DNA from: Dyella amyloliquefaciens
Lineage (GTDB): Bacteria > Pseudomonadota > Gammaproteobacteria > Xanthomonadales > Rhodanobacteraceae
Length of the DNA stretch: 64,000 bases
Direction of reading: 5' to 3'
NCBI RefSeq assembly: GCF_004296575.1
Contig: NZ_SAYT01000002.1
Coordinates: forward strand, 487,313-551,312
Notes under the pieces: model-generated
The model's database searches: none
The model's input: the letters and a program-made list of their open reading frames with translations, nothing else
Told to the model about the DNA's origin: nothing
Part shown: positions 45,658-53,607 of the stretch, piece by piece
Numbering within the stretch: the stretch's first letter is position 1
Layout of the letters: every line of letters begins with the position of its first letter
Position numbers and translations under genes: made by a program

Positions 45658-46644
45658 TCAGGCACCGCGATCGGTGCGCAAGGTGCGCACGGCCTCATCA
45701 TGCCCGGCCGCGGAGCGCCCGCTGATCCAGCCGAACAATGCGATGCCGATCACGATCATCAGCGCGCCCAGCGCGGAGAACCCGTGCGGCCACGTTTCAT
45801 CGAGAAAGCAGGCGCCGATGACGGTGGCGAACAGCAGTTCCGCCGCCTGCATCGCCTCCACGGCCGCCAGCGAGGTCGGCTCGCTGCGCACCATGTCGGT
45901 GGCGCGGAAAAACAGCACTGTGGCAATCACGCCGGAGGACAGCGCCACGCCGCCCGCCAGCAAGGCCTCGCGCATGCTTGGCGGCCCCACCGTGAACCAG
46001 GCGACGACCGCCAGCACCAACCATAGCGGCCAGCTGCACAGGGTCATGCCGAACACGCGCTGCGTCGCACCGATGCGTGTGCCGGTCTGCTCCAGATGCA
46101 GCAGCACCATGCGATTGCCCAGCGGATAGGCGAACGCGGAAAACACCACTGCCGCCATTGCCAGCCAGTCGCCGGCTTGCAGGCGTCCCTGCGCGTGGCC
46201 CCACTGCAGCGCGAACACGCCAGCCAGGATCAGGGCGCCTATCGCCACGCTGCCCCAGGCCACGCGACGGCGTTCATCGCGATAGATGAAGGGCGCAAGC
46301 AGTGGCCCGGCCAGCACGGTGCTCTGGAAACTTCCCGCGACCAGCCACGACGGGCCGCTGTTGGCCGCCCAGGTCAGCGGCAGGCCAAACAGCACGAAGC
46401 CGACCGTGCTCCACAGCAGCCAGGGGCGTGGATACTGCCGCAACTCCTTCGGCAGCTGGCCGAGGCCACCCTGCCACGGCAACACCAGCGCCAGCAGCGG
46501 CAGCGTGATCAGGTAACGCAGGATCACCGCCCACGCCCAATGACCACCGCCCGCCACCAGGCTGCGGTTGAGCACATAGGTCATGGTGAAGAACAGCGCC
46601 GCGCACAGCGCCAGTCCCACCGCGGCGAAAGCATTGGAGCGCAT
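45658..46644 (-). CDS. DMT-superfamily transporter (multidrug-resistance-efflux type)
   Basis: A 328-residue inner-membrane protein with about ten helices. It starts MRSNAFAAVGLALCAALFFT and contains a second EamA-like half (GALMIVIGIALFGWI near the end). It resembles the EmrE-type multidrug resistance efflux family. It lies 104 bp downstream-to-upstream from the glycoside hydrolase gene in the same direction, but I see no functional link. Confidence 0.85.
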   Translation of the reverse strand: MRSNAFAAVGLALCAALFFTMTYVLNRSLVAGGGHWAWAVILRYLITLPLLALVLPWQGGLGQLPKELRQYPRPWLLWSTVGFVLFGLPLTWAANSGPSWLVAGSFQSTVLAGPLLAPFIYRDERRRVAWGSVAIGALILAGVFALQWGHAQGRLQAGDWLAMAAVVFSAFAYPLGNRMVLLHLEQTGTRIGATQRVFGMTLCSWPLWLVLAVVAWFTVGPPSMREALLAGGVALSSGVIATVLFFRATDMVRSEPTSLAAVEAMQAAELLFATVIGACFLDETWPHGFSALGALMIVIGIALFGWISGRSAAGHDEAVRTLRTDRGA

Positions 46645-46716
46645 GGGCGTCCCGTGGCTGAAAACGCCGAGTGTGGCAAATGACGCGGCGTTTTCGAAGG
46701 CCGACAGGGGGAATCG

Positions 46717-48078
46717 TTATGCCGCCGGCGCAAGCGGCAGCGTCAATGCCACCAGCAAACCGCCGCCCTCGGCATTGCGGGCCTCGATATCGCCTCCATG
46801 GGCCCGCGCCACGCGTTGCACGATGGCCAGGCCCAGCCCGTGACCCTCCGCGCGCGATGCATTGCTGCCTCGGAACAACGGACGAAACAGCGACGGCAGC
46901 TCGGCCTCCGGCACGCCCGGACCATGGTCGCGCACCGTGCACAGGACATGGCGTTGGATCGGGTTCGCAGCCAGTTCCACCGTGCCGCCTTCGGGGCTGA
47001 ACTTGATCGCATTCGCGATCAGGTTGTCGAACGCGCGCTCCAGCAGCAAGGTGCTGCCCGACACGATGGCCGGCGCCGACGACGCCATGGACAGCACGAT
47101 ACGGCGAGCATGGGCCTCCACGTCAGCACGGCGCATGCACTCCTGCAGCAAGGCAGTCACGTCGATGCGTTCGCGATTCTCACCGGGGATACCGCTTTCC
47201 AGGCGCGAGAGCGCGAGCATCTCGCCGGTCATGTGGTCCAGCCGGCTGATTTCCTGTTCGGCCTGCCCGAAATAGCGTGCGGCAGCCTCGGGGGTTTCGC
47301 TGCGCCGCGCCAGGTCCAGGATCAGGTGCAGCCGCGCCAGCGGCGATCGCAACTCGTGCGAAAGGTCCTGCAACACGCTGCGTTCATGCGCCACGAGCGC
47401 CTCGATACGCACAGCCATGGCGTCGAAATCGCGCGCCAGTTGCGCCAGTTCGTCGTTGGCGCGCTGGCCTTCGCTGCCCACGCGCGCCGACAGCACGCCC
47501 GAGGCCATGCGACGCGTCGCTTGGCGAATCGCCTCCACCGGCCGCGCCACGCTGCGCGCCACCCACCAGCCGACCAGGCCGATGAACAGCAGCGACAGCA
47601 CGGCCTGGCTCGCCAGGAAAATGGTCTGGCGCGTCTGCGGACGCATGCGCGAATGCGTGCGGCTCACCGCCACCAGTTGCCGCGTGTGGCCGTCGCTGCT
47701 GTTCACCTGTTGCACGGCCACATAGATGTTCGGCCATGGCTGCAAGACCATGTCGCGCTTTTCATCCAGCCAGTCCTGCAGCGATCCGCGCATCCACGAG
47801 GACATGTGGATGGGCGCCAGCGCTTCGTCGTTCTCGTACAGCGTGGCCTCGATGCCCTCGCGGCGCTGCTGCAGCGACCACTCGATGAGCGCGCTGGAAC
47901 CGCCATTTTCGTAGGCCTCGTTCGCACTCTGCGCGAGCGACGCCCAGTTGATCTCCACTGCCGTGCCGTACTCGATGAAACGCTGGGTGAGGAAGCCTCC
48001 GAACAGCAGCGCGAGCAGGTTCACCGCGCAGAAGCTGACCAGCAGTCGCCAATAGAGGGAGCTCTTGAACGGACTCAC
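46717..48078 (-). CDS. CpxA-like sensor histidine kinase
   Basis: A 453-residue kinase with two transmembrane helices (about 10-30 and 160-180) around a periplasmic domain of about 130 residues, then HAMP and the DHp/ATPase core. The H-box DLSHELRSPLARL, the N-box DNLIANAIKFS and the G-boxes DHGPGVP and GHGLGLAI are intact. The start overlaps the response-regulator stop by four bases. The CpxR-like partner and the Spy/CpxP-like gene nearby make an envelope-stress role likely. Confidence 0.9.
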   Translation of the reverse strand: MSPFKSSLYWRLLVSFCAVNLLALLFGGFLTQRFIEYGTAVEINWASLAQSANEAYENGGSSALIEWSLQQRREGIEATLYENDEALAPIHMSSWMRGSLQDWLDEKRDMVLQPWPNIYVAVQQVNSSDGHTRQLVAVSRTHSRMRPQTRQTIFLASQAVLSLLFIGLVGWWVARSVARPVEAIRQATRRMASGVLSARVGSEGQRANDELAQLARDFDAMAVRIEALVAHERSVLQDLSHELRSPLARLHLILDLARRSETPEAAARYFGQAEQEISRLDHMTGEMLALSRLESGIPGENRERIDVTALLQECMRRADVEAHARRIVLSMASSAPAIVSGSTLLLERAFDNLIANAIKFSPEGGTVELAANPIQRHVLCTVRDHGPGVPEAELPSLFRPLFRGSNASRAEGHGLGLAIVQRVARAHGGDIEARNAEGGGLLVALTLPLAPAA

Positions 48079-48761
48079 GCGCCCCCCGCCACCAGGCTGT
48101 AGCCGGAGCCGCGTACCGATTCGATGCGCGGCGACTGCGTCGACGCCTCAGCCAGCTTGTGGCGCAGGCGGCTCACGTGCACGTCGATGCTGCGGTCGAA
48201 GCGCTCCAGCTCACGTCCGAGCGCCATGCGGGTCAGTGTCGCCTTGTCGACCAGCTCGCCGGCGCGCTGCGCCAGTGCGAGCAGCAGCTGGAATTCCGCA
48301 CCCGTCAGGGCCAATTCCTGCTCTTCGACATAGGCACGACGCTCGCCCGGCTCCAGCCGCAGTACGCCCACCTGCGTGCTGCCCGCCGTCGCTGGTGCAT
48401 TGCGGCGCAGTTGCGCGCGTATGCGAGCGAGCAGTTCGCGCGGCAGGCAGGGCTTGGTGAGGTAATCGTCAGCGCCCAGCTCCAGTCCGACCACGCGGTC
48501 GACCGGTTCGCCCTTGGCCGACAGCATGATCACCGGCAGGCGGTGCTTGAGGCGCAGTTCCCGCAAGGTATCCAGGCCGTCGCGGCCGGGCATCATCACG
48601 TCGAGGATCAGCAGATCCGGCCGGGTGGCCGGGTTGTGCAGCAGGGCCAGGCCCGTCTCGCTGTCGTGGGCGACTTCCACCGCGAAGCCCTCGCGCTCGA
48701 GGTAATCCTTCAGCAGGCCACACAGGGCCCGGTCGTCGTCAACAATCAATAGTCTCGGCAT
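48075..48761 (-). CDS. CpxR-like response regulator (OmpR family)
   Basis: A 228-residue regulator. The receiver domain has VDDD, phosphoacceptor Asp in LLILDVMMPGRDG, and Lys in YLTKPCLPRELL. The winged-helix DNA-binding domain follows (LTGAEFQLLLALAQ, FDRSIDVHVSRLRHKL, SVRGSGYSLV), closely following E. coli CpxR. The start at 48761 gives MPRLLIVDDD. It is divergent from the Spy/CpxP-like gene across a region with an exact GTAAA-N5-GTAAA site. Confidence 0.92.
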   Translation of the reverse strand: MPRLLIVDDDRALCGLLKDYLEREGFAVEVAHDSETGLALLHNPATRPDLLILDVMMPGRDGLDTLRELRLKHRLPVIMLSAKGEPVDRVVGLELGADDYLTKPCLPRELLARIRAQLRRNAPATAGSTQVGVLRLEPGERRAYVEEQELALTGAEFQLLLALAQRAGELVDKATLTRMALGRELERFDRSIDVHVSRLRHKLAEASTQSPRIESVRGSGYSLVAGGA

Positions 48762-48819
48762 GGAATGACTCGTGCAGCTGGACTCATTGAAACGGCGCCC
48801 TGGCCCGGCCTCCACCAGC

Positions 48820-48840
48820 TTTACGCTTCTTTACCTTTAC
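48820..48840 (-). promoter_or_regulatory. CpxR-type box between cpxR-like and spy-like genes
   Basis: The plus strand reads TTTAC-GCTTC-TTTAC (48820-48834), which is GTAAA-N5-GTAAA on the minus strand, the E. coli CpxR consensus. A third TTTAC follows one base later (48836-48840). The site is 59 bp upstream of the regulator ATG and about 74 bp upstream of the chaperone ATG, so it could control both. Confidence 0.75.
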
Positions 48841-48913
48841 GCAAAGAACATACACATAGCGTCGTCGTCAAATGGACACACCTCCCCGGTCCACGAAGAC
48901 AAAGGAACTTTCC

Positions 48914-49408
48914 ATGCGCAAGAACCTTACCCTCGCCCTGGCCATGGCTTCGGCCCTGGCTCTCGCCCCGTTCGCCATCGCTGCTGCGGCTGGCCAGGAC
49001 GGCGGCCCTCACGGCGGCCACGGCGGTCACGCCTTTGCCGGCGAGTACTCCAAGCTCAACCTGAGCGACACCCAGAAGGCGAACATCAAGCAGATCATGC
49101 AGAACGCCTTCAGCCAGACCAAGACGCAGCGCCAGAACCTGCGCCAGCAGCGTGAGGCCTTCGAGCAGATGGCCCCGAACGCTTCCGGCTACCAGGCCGC
49201 CGCCACCGCGCTGGCCCAGGCCGAAGGCGCCGCCGCCACCGCCCGCGTGCAGCAGCGAGCCGCCATCCGCGCACAGGTCTACGCGGTGCTGACGCCCGCC
49301 CAGCAGGCCCAGCTGGCTACCCTGAAGGCCGAGCGCCAGGCGCGTCACCAGCAGTGGGAGCAGTTCAAGGCGCAGCATCCTGCCTCGACCTCTTCCACCG
49401 CACAGTAA
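48914..49408 (+). CDS. Spy/CpxP-family periplasmic chaperone
   Basis: A 164-residue exported helical protein with a signal peptide (cleavage near AIAAAAG), a Gly/His-rich linker (GGPHGGHGGH) and two LTxxQ-type motifs, here LSDTQKANIKQIM and LTPAQQAQLATL. It should protect unfolded periplasmic proteins and, if CpxP-like, feed back on the sensor kinase. A good terminator follows. The start at 48914 has an AAGGAA sequence upstream. Confidence 0.9.
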   Translation: MRKNLTLALAMASALALAPFAIAAAAGQDGGPHGGHGGHAFAGEYSKLNLSDTQKANIKQIMQNAFSQTKTQRQNLRQQREAFEQMAPNASGYQAAATALAQAEGAAATARVQQRAAIRAQVYAVLTPAQQAQLATLKAERQARHQQWEQFKAQHPASTSSTAQ

Positions 49409-49447
49409 ACAGACCACACAGAAAAATATTCCACGGCAAAAAAACAT

Positions 49448-49482
49448 CGGCGCCAGCCTGCATGCTGGCGCCGTTTCTTTTT
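49448..49482 (+). terminator. Rho-independent terminator of the spy-like gene
   Basis: CGGCGCCAGC and GCTGGCGCCG form a perfect 10-bp stem with a 6-base loop, followed by TTTCTTTTT. Confidence 0.92.
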
Positions 49483-49492
49483 AAGTGCTTTC

Positions 49493-49613
49493 TGTAGGAG
49501 CGCACCCAGTGCGCGAAAAGCCTACGAAGCAGTTAAGCCAAATCTCTCTCGCGGTGGCCGATGTCACAAGGGCCTCGCAACGCCGCGATCGCGCACTGGG
49601 TGCGCTCCTATAG
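49493..49613. repeat. Paired REP palindrome, long loop
   Basis: The arms are the same as elsewhere, but the loop between them is about 70 bases, the longest of the seven pairs. It lies between convergent spy-like and aldo/keto reductase genes. Confidence 0.9.
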
Positions 49614-49625
49614 ACAGGGAAAGGG

Positions 49626-50741
49626 CTAGCGCGCGTTGAACTCACCCGCCGCCTGCGCCTTCACATACACCGGCGGCGCGTAACCCGCCGGCTTGCTGCC
49701 CACGCTGACGCCGCCATGGATGCGGGTCTGTTGCGTATCGCCAAAGAACCAATACGGAAACGGCGTTTCGGGCGTACTCGCTTCGTTCAGGCGTGCACGC
49801 AGCTCGGCGGGAGTGTCGAAGGACAACGCCGCGAGGTTGTCGTCCAGCTGTGCGAGCTTGGTCGCCCCCACGATCACCGACGCCACTGCCGGTTGCGTCG
49901 CCACCCAGTTCAACGCGACCTGCGCCATGGGCTTACCCAGCGAACGGGCCACTTCTTCCAACGCAGCCACGATGCGCCAGTTGCGCTCGGTGAAGCGATC
50001 GAAGCCGGGCAGTCCGGATACCTTCGCCAGTCGCCCCTCGCCGGCACCACCCGCTTCACTGGGCTTGTACTTGCCGGACAACAGGCCCATGGCTAGCGGA
50101 CTCCATGCCGTGATGCCCATGCCCAGCTCCAGCGCCATCGGCGCGAATTCGTGCTCGAGGTTGCGCTCGACCAGCGAGTATTCCAGCTGGAGATTGACCA
50201 GCGGCGAGAGCGCATGCGCCTCGGCATAGGTCTGGGCGCGCGAGGCGTACCAGGCCGGCACATCGGACAGGCCGGCGTAGCGGATCTTGCCGGCGCGCAC
50301 GAGGTCGTCGAGCGTGCGCACCACTTCCTCCGCGGGTGTGACGCGATCCCAGGTGTGCAGCAGATAGAGGTCGATGTAATCCGTGCGCAGTCGGCGCAGT
50401 GAGCCTTCCACCGCGCGGAGGATGTTCTTGCGGCCATTGCCGCCGGCGTTCGGATTGCCTGGCTGGGCGTTGTAGCTGAACTTGGTGGACAGCACGACCC
50501 GATCGCGCACGCCAGCCTCTTCCACGAAGCGACCCAGCAGTTCCTCGCTGGCGCCTTCGGTGTACAGGTCCGCGGTGTCGATGAAATTGCCGCCGGCGGC
50601 CAGATAGCGGTCGAACATGGCGCGAGCGGTGTCTTCCGCCGCACCCCAGCCCCAGTTGTCGCCAAAGGTCATCGTGCCCAGGGCAAGACGACTGACGCGC
50701 AGGCCGGAACGGCCGAGGGTGTAGTACGAGTCGAGCGACAT
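49626..50741 (-). CDS. Aldo/keto reductase
   Basis: A 371-residue NADPH-dependent reductase. It carries the AKR family segments (GGNFIDTADLYTEGASEELLG with catalytic D and Y, VVLSTKFSYNA with catalytic K, YIDLYLLHTWD with catalytic H) and a QPAVASVIVGATK cofactor loop. Signature spacing matches the YajO/Tas-type group. The ATG at 50741 is preceded by AAGGAG. It is divergent from a LysR gene that probably controls it. Physiological substrate is unknown. Confidence 0.93.
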   Translation of the reverse strand: MSLDSYYTLGRSGLRVSRLALGTMTFGDNWGWGAAEDTARAMFDRYLAAGGNFIDTADLYTEGASEELLGRFVEEAGVRDRVVLSTKFSYNAQPGNPNAGGNGRKNILRAVEGSLRRLRTDYIDLYLLHTWDRVTPAEEVVRTLDDLVRAGKIRYAGLSDVPAWYASRAQTYAEAHALSPLVNLQLEYSLVERNLEHEFAPMALELGMGITAWSPLAMGLLSGKYKPSEAGGAGEGRLAKVSGLPGFDRFTERNWRIVAALEEVARSLGKPMAQVALNWVATQPAVASVIVGATKLAQLDDNLAALSFDTPAELRARLNEASTPETPFPYWFFGDTQQTRIHGGVSVGSKPAGYAPPVYVKAQAAGEFNAR

Positions 50742-50800
50742 GGCGAACTCCTTGTGGTCGGGGATGGCGCCAGTCTGGGCCTTGCCATTACCTGGAAAAA

Positions 50801-50835
50801 TAGTCATCGTTTACATGCTTTATTAAGCGTGACTA
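50801..50835. promoter_or_regulatory. Candidate dyad in the AKR/LysR divergent region
   Basis: TAGTCA (50801-50806) and TGACTA (50830-50835) form an inverted pair, with an inner GCTT-TATT-AAGC at 50817-50828. The location just upstream of the LysR start is right for an autoregulatory site, but the match to a LysR consensus is only general. Confidence 0.35.
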
Positions 50836-50839
50836 ATTA

Positions 50840-51757
50840 ATGTCCAGCGACCACACCGCCGCCCTGCGGGCATTCCAGTTGATTGCCCGGCATGGGAGCT
50901 TCACCCGCGCCGCGGCCGAGCTGGAGGTGACGGCCTCGGCGCTGAGCCAGACCCTGCGCCAGCTCGAAACCCATGTGGGCGTGCGCCTGCTGCACCGGAC
51001 CACCCGCCGCGTCGGACTCACGGAAGCCGGTCGCGCGTTCCTGGAGCGGATCACGCCGGCACTGGGCGAAATCGACAGCGCCATCGATGCATTGCGCCAG
51101 CACGGCGACCGCCCGGTCGGCACCCTGCGTATCGCCGTGCCCCAGATGGTGCTGGATACATTGATCACCCCCACGCTCGCCGACTTCATGCGTGCATGGC
51201 CCGAAGTGCGCGTCGATATCCAGGTCGAGAACCGGCTCACCGATCTCGTGGCCGAAGGTTTTGACGCCGGCATCCGCCTGGGTGAGCGGCTGGCGCGCGA
51301 CATGGTCGCCATTCCGCTCGGCGGCGCGCAACGCGCGGTCGTGGTCGGCTCGCCGTCCTACCTCGCCGCGCACGGCAAGCCAGAACACCCGCGCGATCTT
51401 GCCGCGCACGACTGCATCCGCTTCCGCTTCAGCAGCGGCGCGATCTATCGCTGGGAATTCGCTCATCCATCGGGCGCGTCGAAGGGCCAGTGGTTCGAAC
51501 TGGACGTGGATGGCCCATTGACCACCAACGACCCCGCGCTGGCCATTCGCGCGGCCATGGATGGCCTGGGCCTCACGCACATGGTCGAACTGTCAGTGCG
51601 TTCCGCCGTTGCCGACGGGCGGCTGGTCACCGTGCTCGACGATTGGCTGCCACCGTTCGACGGCTTCTATCTCTATTACCCCAGCCGGCTGCAGGTGCCT
51701 CCGAAACTTCGCGTGTTCATCGAGCACCTGCGCCGAGCGATTCCAACCCTGTTGTAG
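50840..51757 (+). CDS. LysR-family regulator of divergent aldo/keto reductase
   Basis: A 305-residue LysR protein: the HTH (ALRAFQLIARHGSFTRAAAEL, then SALSQTLRQLETHVGVRLLHR) followed by an effector domain (VRVDIQVENRLTDLV). It is of the large group of LysR regulators divergently paired with reductases. Its stop codon TAG lies inside the left arm of a REP palindrome, so the repeat may have replaced the original 3' end. Confidence 0.92.
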   Translation: MSSDHTAALRAFQLIARHGSFTRAAAELEVTASALSQTLRQLETHVGVRLLHRTTRRVGLTEAGRAFLERITPALGEIDSAIDALRQHGDRPVGTLRIAVPQMVLDTLITPTLADFMRAWPEVRVDIQVENRLTDLVAEGFDAGIRLGERLARDMVAIPLGGAQRAVVVGSPSYLAAHGKPEHPRDLAAHDCIRFRFSSGAIYRWEFAHPSGASKGQWFELDVDGPLTTNDPALAIRAAMDGLGLTHMVELSVRSAVADGRLVTVLDDWLPPFDGFYLYYPSRLQVPPKLRVFIEHLRRAIPTLL

Positions 51758-51830
51758 GAGCGCACCCAGGGCGCGACCGGGTAGCGGAATGGTTGCGATG
51801 TCGCGATCGCGCACTGGGTGCGCTCCTACA
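51753..51830. repeat. Paired REP palindrome overlapping the LysR stop codon
   Basis: The left arm begins TGTAGGAGCGCACCCAGGGC and contains the TAG that ends the LysR gene (51755-51757). The right arm is canonical. It lies between convergent genes. Confidence 0.9.
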
Positions 51831-51849
51831 AGTGAGGGCTCAGCTCTGA

Positions 51850-52020
51850 TTATCCGCGCCAGTGGCCGGACACCCAGATCCCGGCGGGCGCGTAGTAACC
51901 CGGCACCCACACGCGTGCGGCGTAATGCGGCCGCGGCTCGACCACCACGCAGCCGGTCAGCGACAGCATCGCGCTGCACATGACGGCAAAGCCAAGACCG
52001 ACAAGCATGAGTCGACGCAT
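51850..52020 (-). CDS. Small lipoprotein with WVPGYY/WVSGHW repeats
   Basis: A 56-residue protein: a lipoprotein signal (LSLTGC, lipidation at the Cys) and a short mature part ending RVWVPGYYAPAGIWVSGHW. Repeated aromatic W-x-x-G units of this type occur in YXWGXW-repeat proteins of unknown function. GGAGG lies before the ATG at 52020. It is probably a real small envelope protein. Confidence 0.75.
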   Translation of the reverse strand: MRRLMLVGLGFAVMCSAMLSLTGCVVVEPRPHYAARVWVPGYYAPAGIWVSGHWRG

Positions 52021-52156
52021 GACGCACTCCTCCAGTGATGGGACTTGCGACGGAGAACGCCGTCCCACGAGAAGCTGCCGACCATGCATCCGCTTGCCGA
52101 TGGCTGCGGTTCATCCTCGCCGCAGCCATTGTTCATGCTGTCGTGATGCTTGCGAC

Positions 52157-53524
52157 TCAGCGTTGCGCCAGTTGCTCCATCACGCTGCGGTAGCGCGCAG
52201 CGATGCGATCCTCATCGCGATGGGCGAAATCACGCACCATCCATTCACCGCCCACCATCACATCGCGAACCAGTGGCACGTTGCCGGCGAACAGGAAGCT
52301 GTCGATCACTGACGCCTCGTCGCGCGCTGCAAGCAGCGGCGCGCGGTCGTCCAGCACGATGAGGTCTGCACGTGCAGCTTCGCGCAGTTCGCCAATCGGC
52401 AGTCCGGACGCCATCGCACCACCGCGCAAGGCGGCGGGCCACAGCGTGCTGCCTACGCTTTCGCCCTGGTGACGCGCGGCGATATTGCGATGACGCGTGG
52501 ACAGTCGCTGGCCGTACTCCAACCAACGGAGTTCTTCCACCGGCGACACCGAGATGTGCGAATCGGAGCCGATGCCCAGCACGCCTTGCGCATCGAGATA
52601 GTCGGCCAACGGAAACAGGCCATCGCCCAGGTTCGCCTCGGTGGTGGGACAAAGCCCCGCCACGGCGCCGCTGCGGGCGAGTTGCCTGGTCTCCTGCGCA
52701 CTCAGGTGCGTCGCGTGCACCAGCGTCCAATGCGCATTGACGTCCGCATGATCGAACAGCCACTCGACCGGACGTGCACTTCGCGTGGCGAGGCAATCCT
52801 GCACTTCGCCGATCTGCTCCGCGATGTGGATGTGGATGGGGCAACCCTTGGCGAGATCGTCGGCGAGCACCTCGCGCATCGCCTCCTCCGGTACCGCGCG
52901 CAACGAATGCAGCGCGATACCCACGCGTACGCGATCGCTCTCATGGGCACGCAGGGCCTGCAGCAACCGCAGATACGAAGGCACGTCGTGGCCGAAGCGG
53001 CGCTGGCGAGGCGCCAGCGGGCGGCCATCGAAACCGCCGCTCATGTAAAGCACGGGCAGCAGCGTGAGCGCGATACCCGCTTCGCGAGCAGCCTCGATCA
53101 GGGCCAGCGACATCGCCTCCGGCTGCGCGTACGGCGTGCCATCCGGCTGGTGGTGCAGATAGTGGAACTCGCACACATGGGTGTAGCCGCTCTTGAGCAT
53201 TTCCACGTAGAGCTGCGAGGCGATCGCCTGCAGTTCGTCGGGCCCCAGCGTGGCCGCAAACGCATACATGGTTTCACGCCACGTCCAGAAGCTGTCGTCG
53301 GTCTTGCCCCTGCGCTCGGCAAGACCCGCCATGGCGCGCTGGAAGGCGTGCGAATGCAGGTTCGGCATGCCGGGCAACACCCAGCGCCCCAGCCGCTCAC
53401 CTTCGCCGCCTTCAAGACCGACGACCATGCCGCGATCGTCCACCTGCACGCCGCCATCACGCATCCAGCCTTGCGGGCTCCATAGTCGGTCGGCGGTGTA
53501 GCGAGTGGGGATGACGGCGGCCAT
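52157..53524 (-). CDS. hutF: Formimidoylglutamate deiminase
   Basis: A 455-residue amidohydrolase that converts N-formimidoyl-glutamate to N-formyl-glutamate in the five-step Hut pathway. Family stretches are MPNLHSHAFQRAMAGLAER, EFHYLHHQPDGTPY, HIHIAEQIGEV, LVHATHLS and GIGSDSHISVSP. I chose the ATG at 53524 (AGGAG upstream). It is divergent from the GNAT-nitrilase / CLC / hutI operon, with 83 bp between, so both sides may share control. Presence of HutF means a HutG deformylase should exist elsewhere. Confidence 0.93.
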   Translation of the reverse strand: MAAVIPTRYTADRLWSPQGWMRDGGVQVDDRGMVVGLEGGEGERLGRWVLPGMPNLHSHAFQRAMAGLAERRGKTDDSFWTWRETMYAFAATLGPDELQAIASQLYVEMLKSGYTHVCEFHYLHHQPDGTPYAQPEAMSLALIEAAREAGIALTLLPVLYMSGGFDGRPLAPRQRRFGHDVPSYLRLLQALRAHESDRVRVGIALHSLRAVPEEAMREVLADDLAKGCPIHIHIAEQIGEVQDCLATRSARPVEWLFDHADVNAHWTLVHATHLSAQETRQLARSGAVAGLCPTTEANLGDGLFPLADYLDAQGVLGIGSDSHISVSPVEELRWLEYGQRLSTRHRNIAARHQGESVGSTLWPAALRGGAMASGLPIGELREAARADLIVLDDRAPLLAARDEASVIDSFLFAGNVPLVRDVMVGGEWMVRDFAHRDEDRIAARYRSVMEQLAQR

Positions 53525-53607
53525 GGTCCGGACTCCTGAAGACAATGTTTGCGAGTGTAACCGCAGCGCTCACAACCTCGTTCAGCGAGGTACGGCATAA
53601 TGCGACG

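Noticed and set aside
43293-45725. An 810-codon plus-strand frame opposite the glycoside-hydrolase gene
   Set aside because: Shadow of a real gene with a signal peptide on the other strand; the composition is typical of reverse-complement reading.
15169-51830. REP copies read as a CRISPR-like or regularly spaced array
   Set aside because: Copies are kilobases apart, each is a palindrome pair and there are no cas genes.
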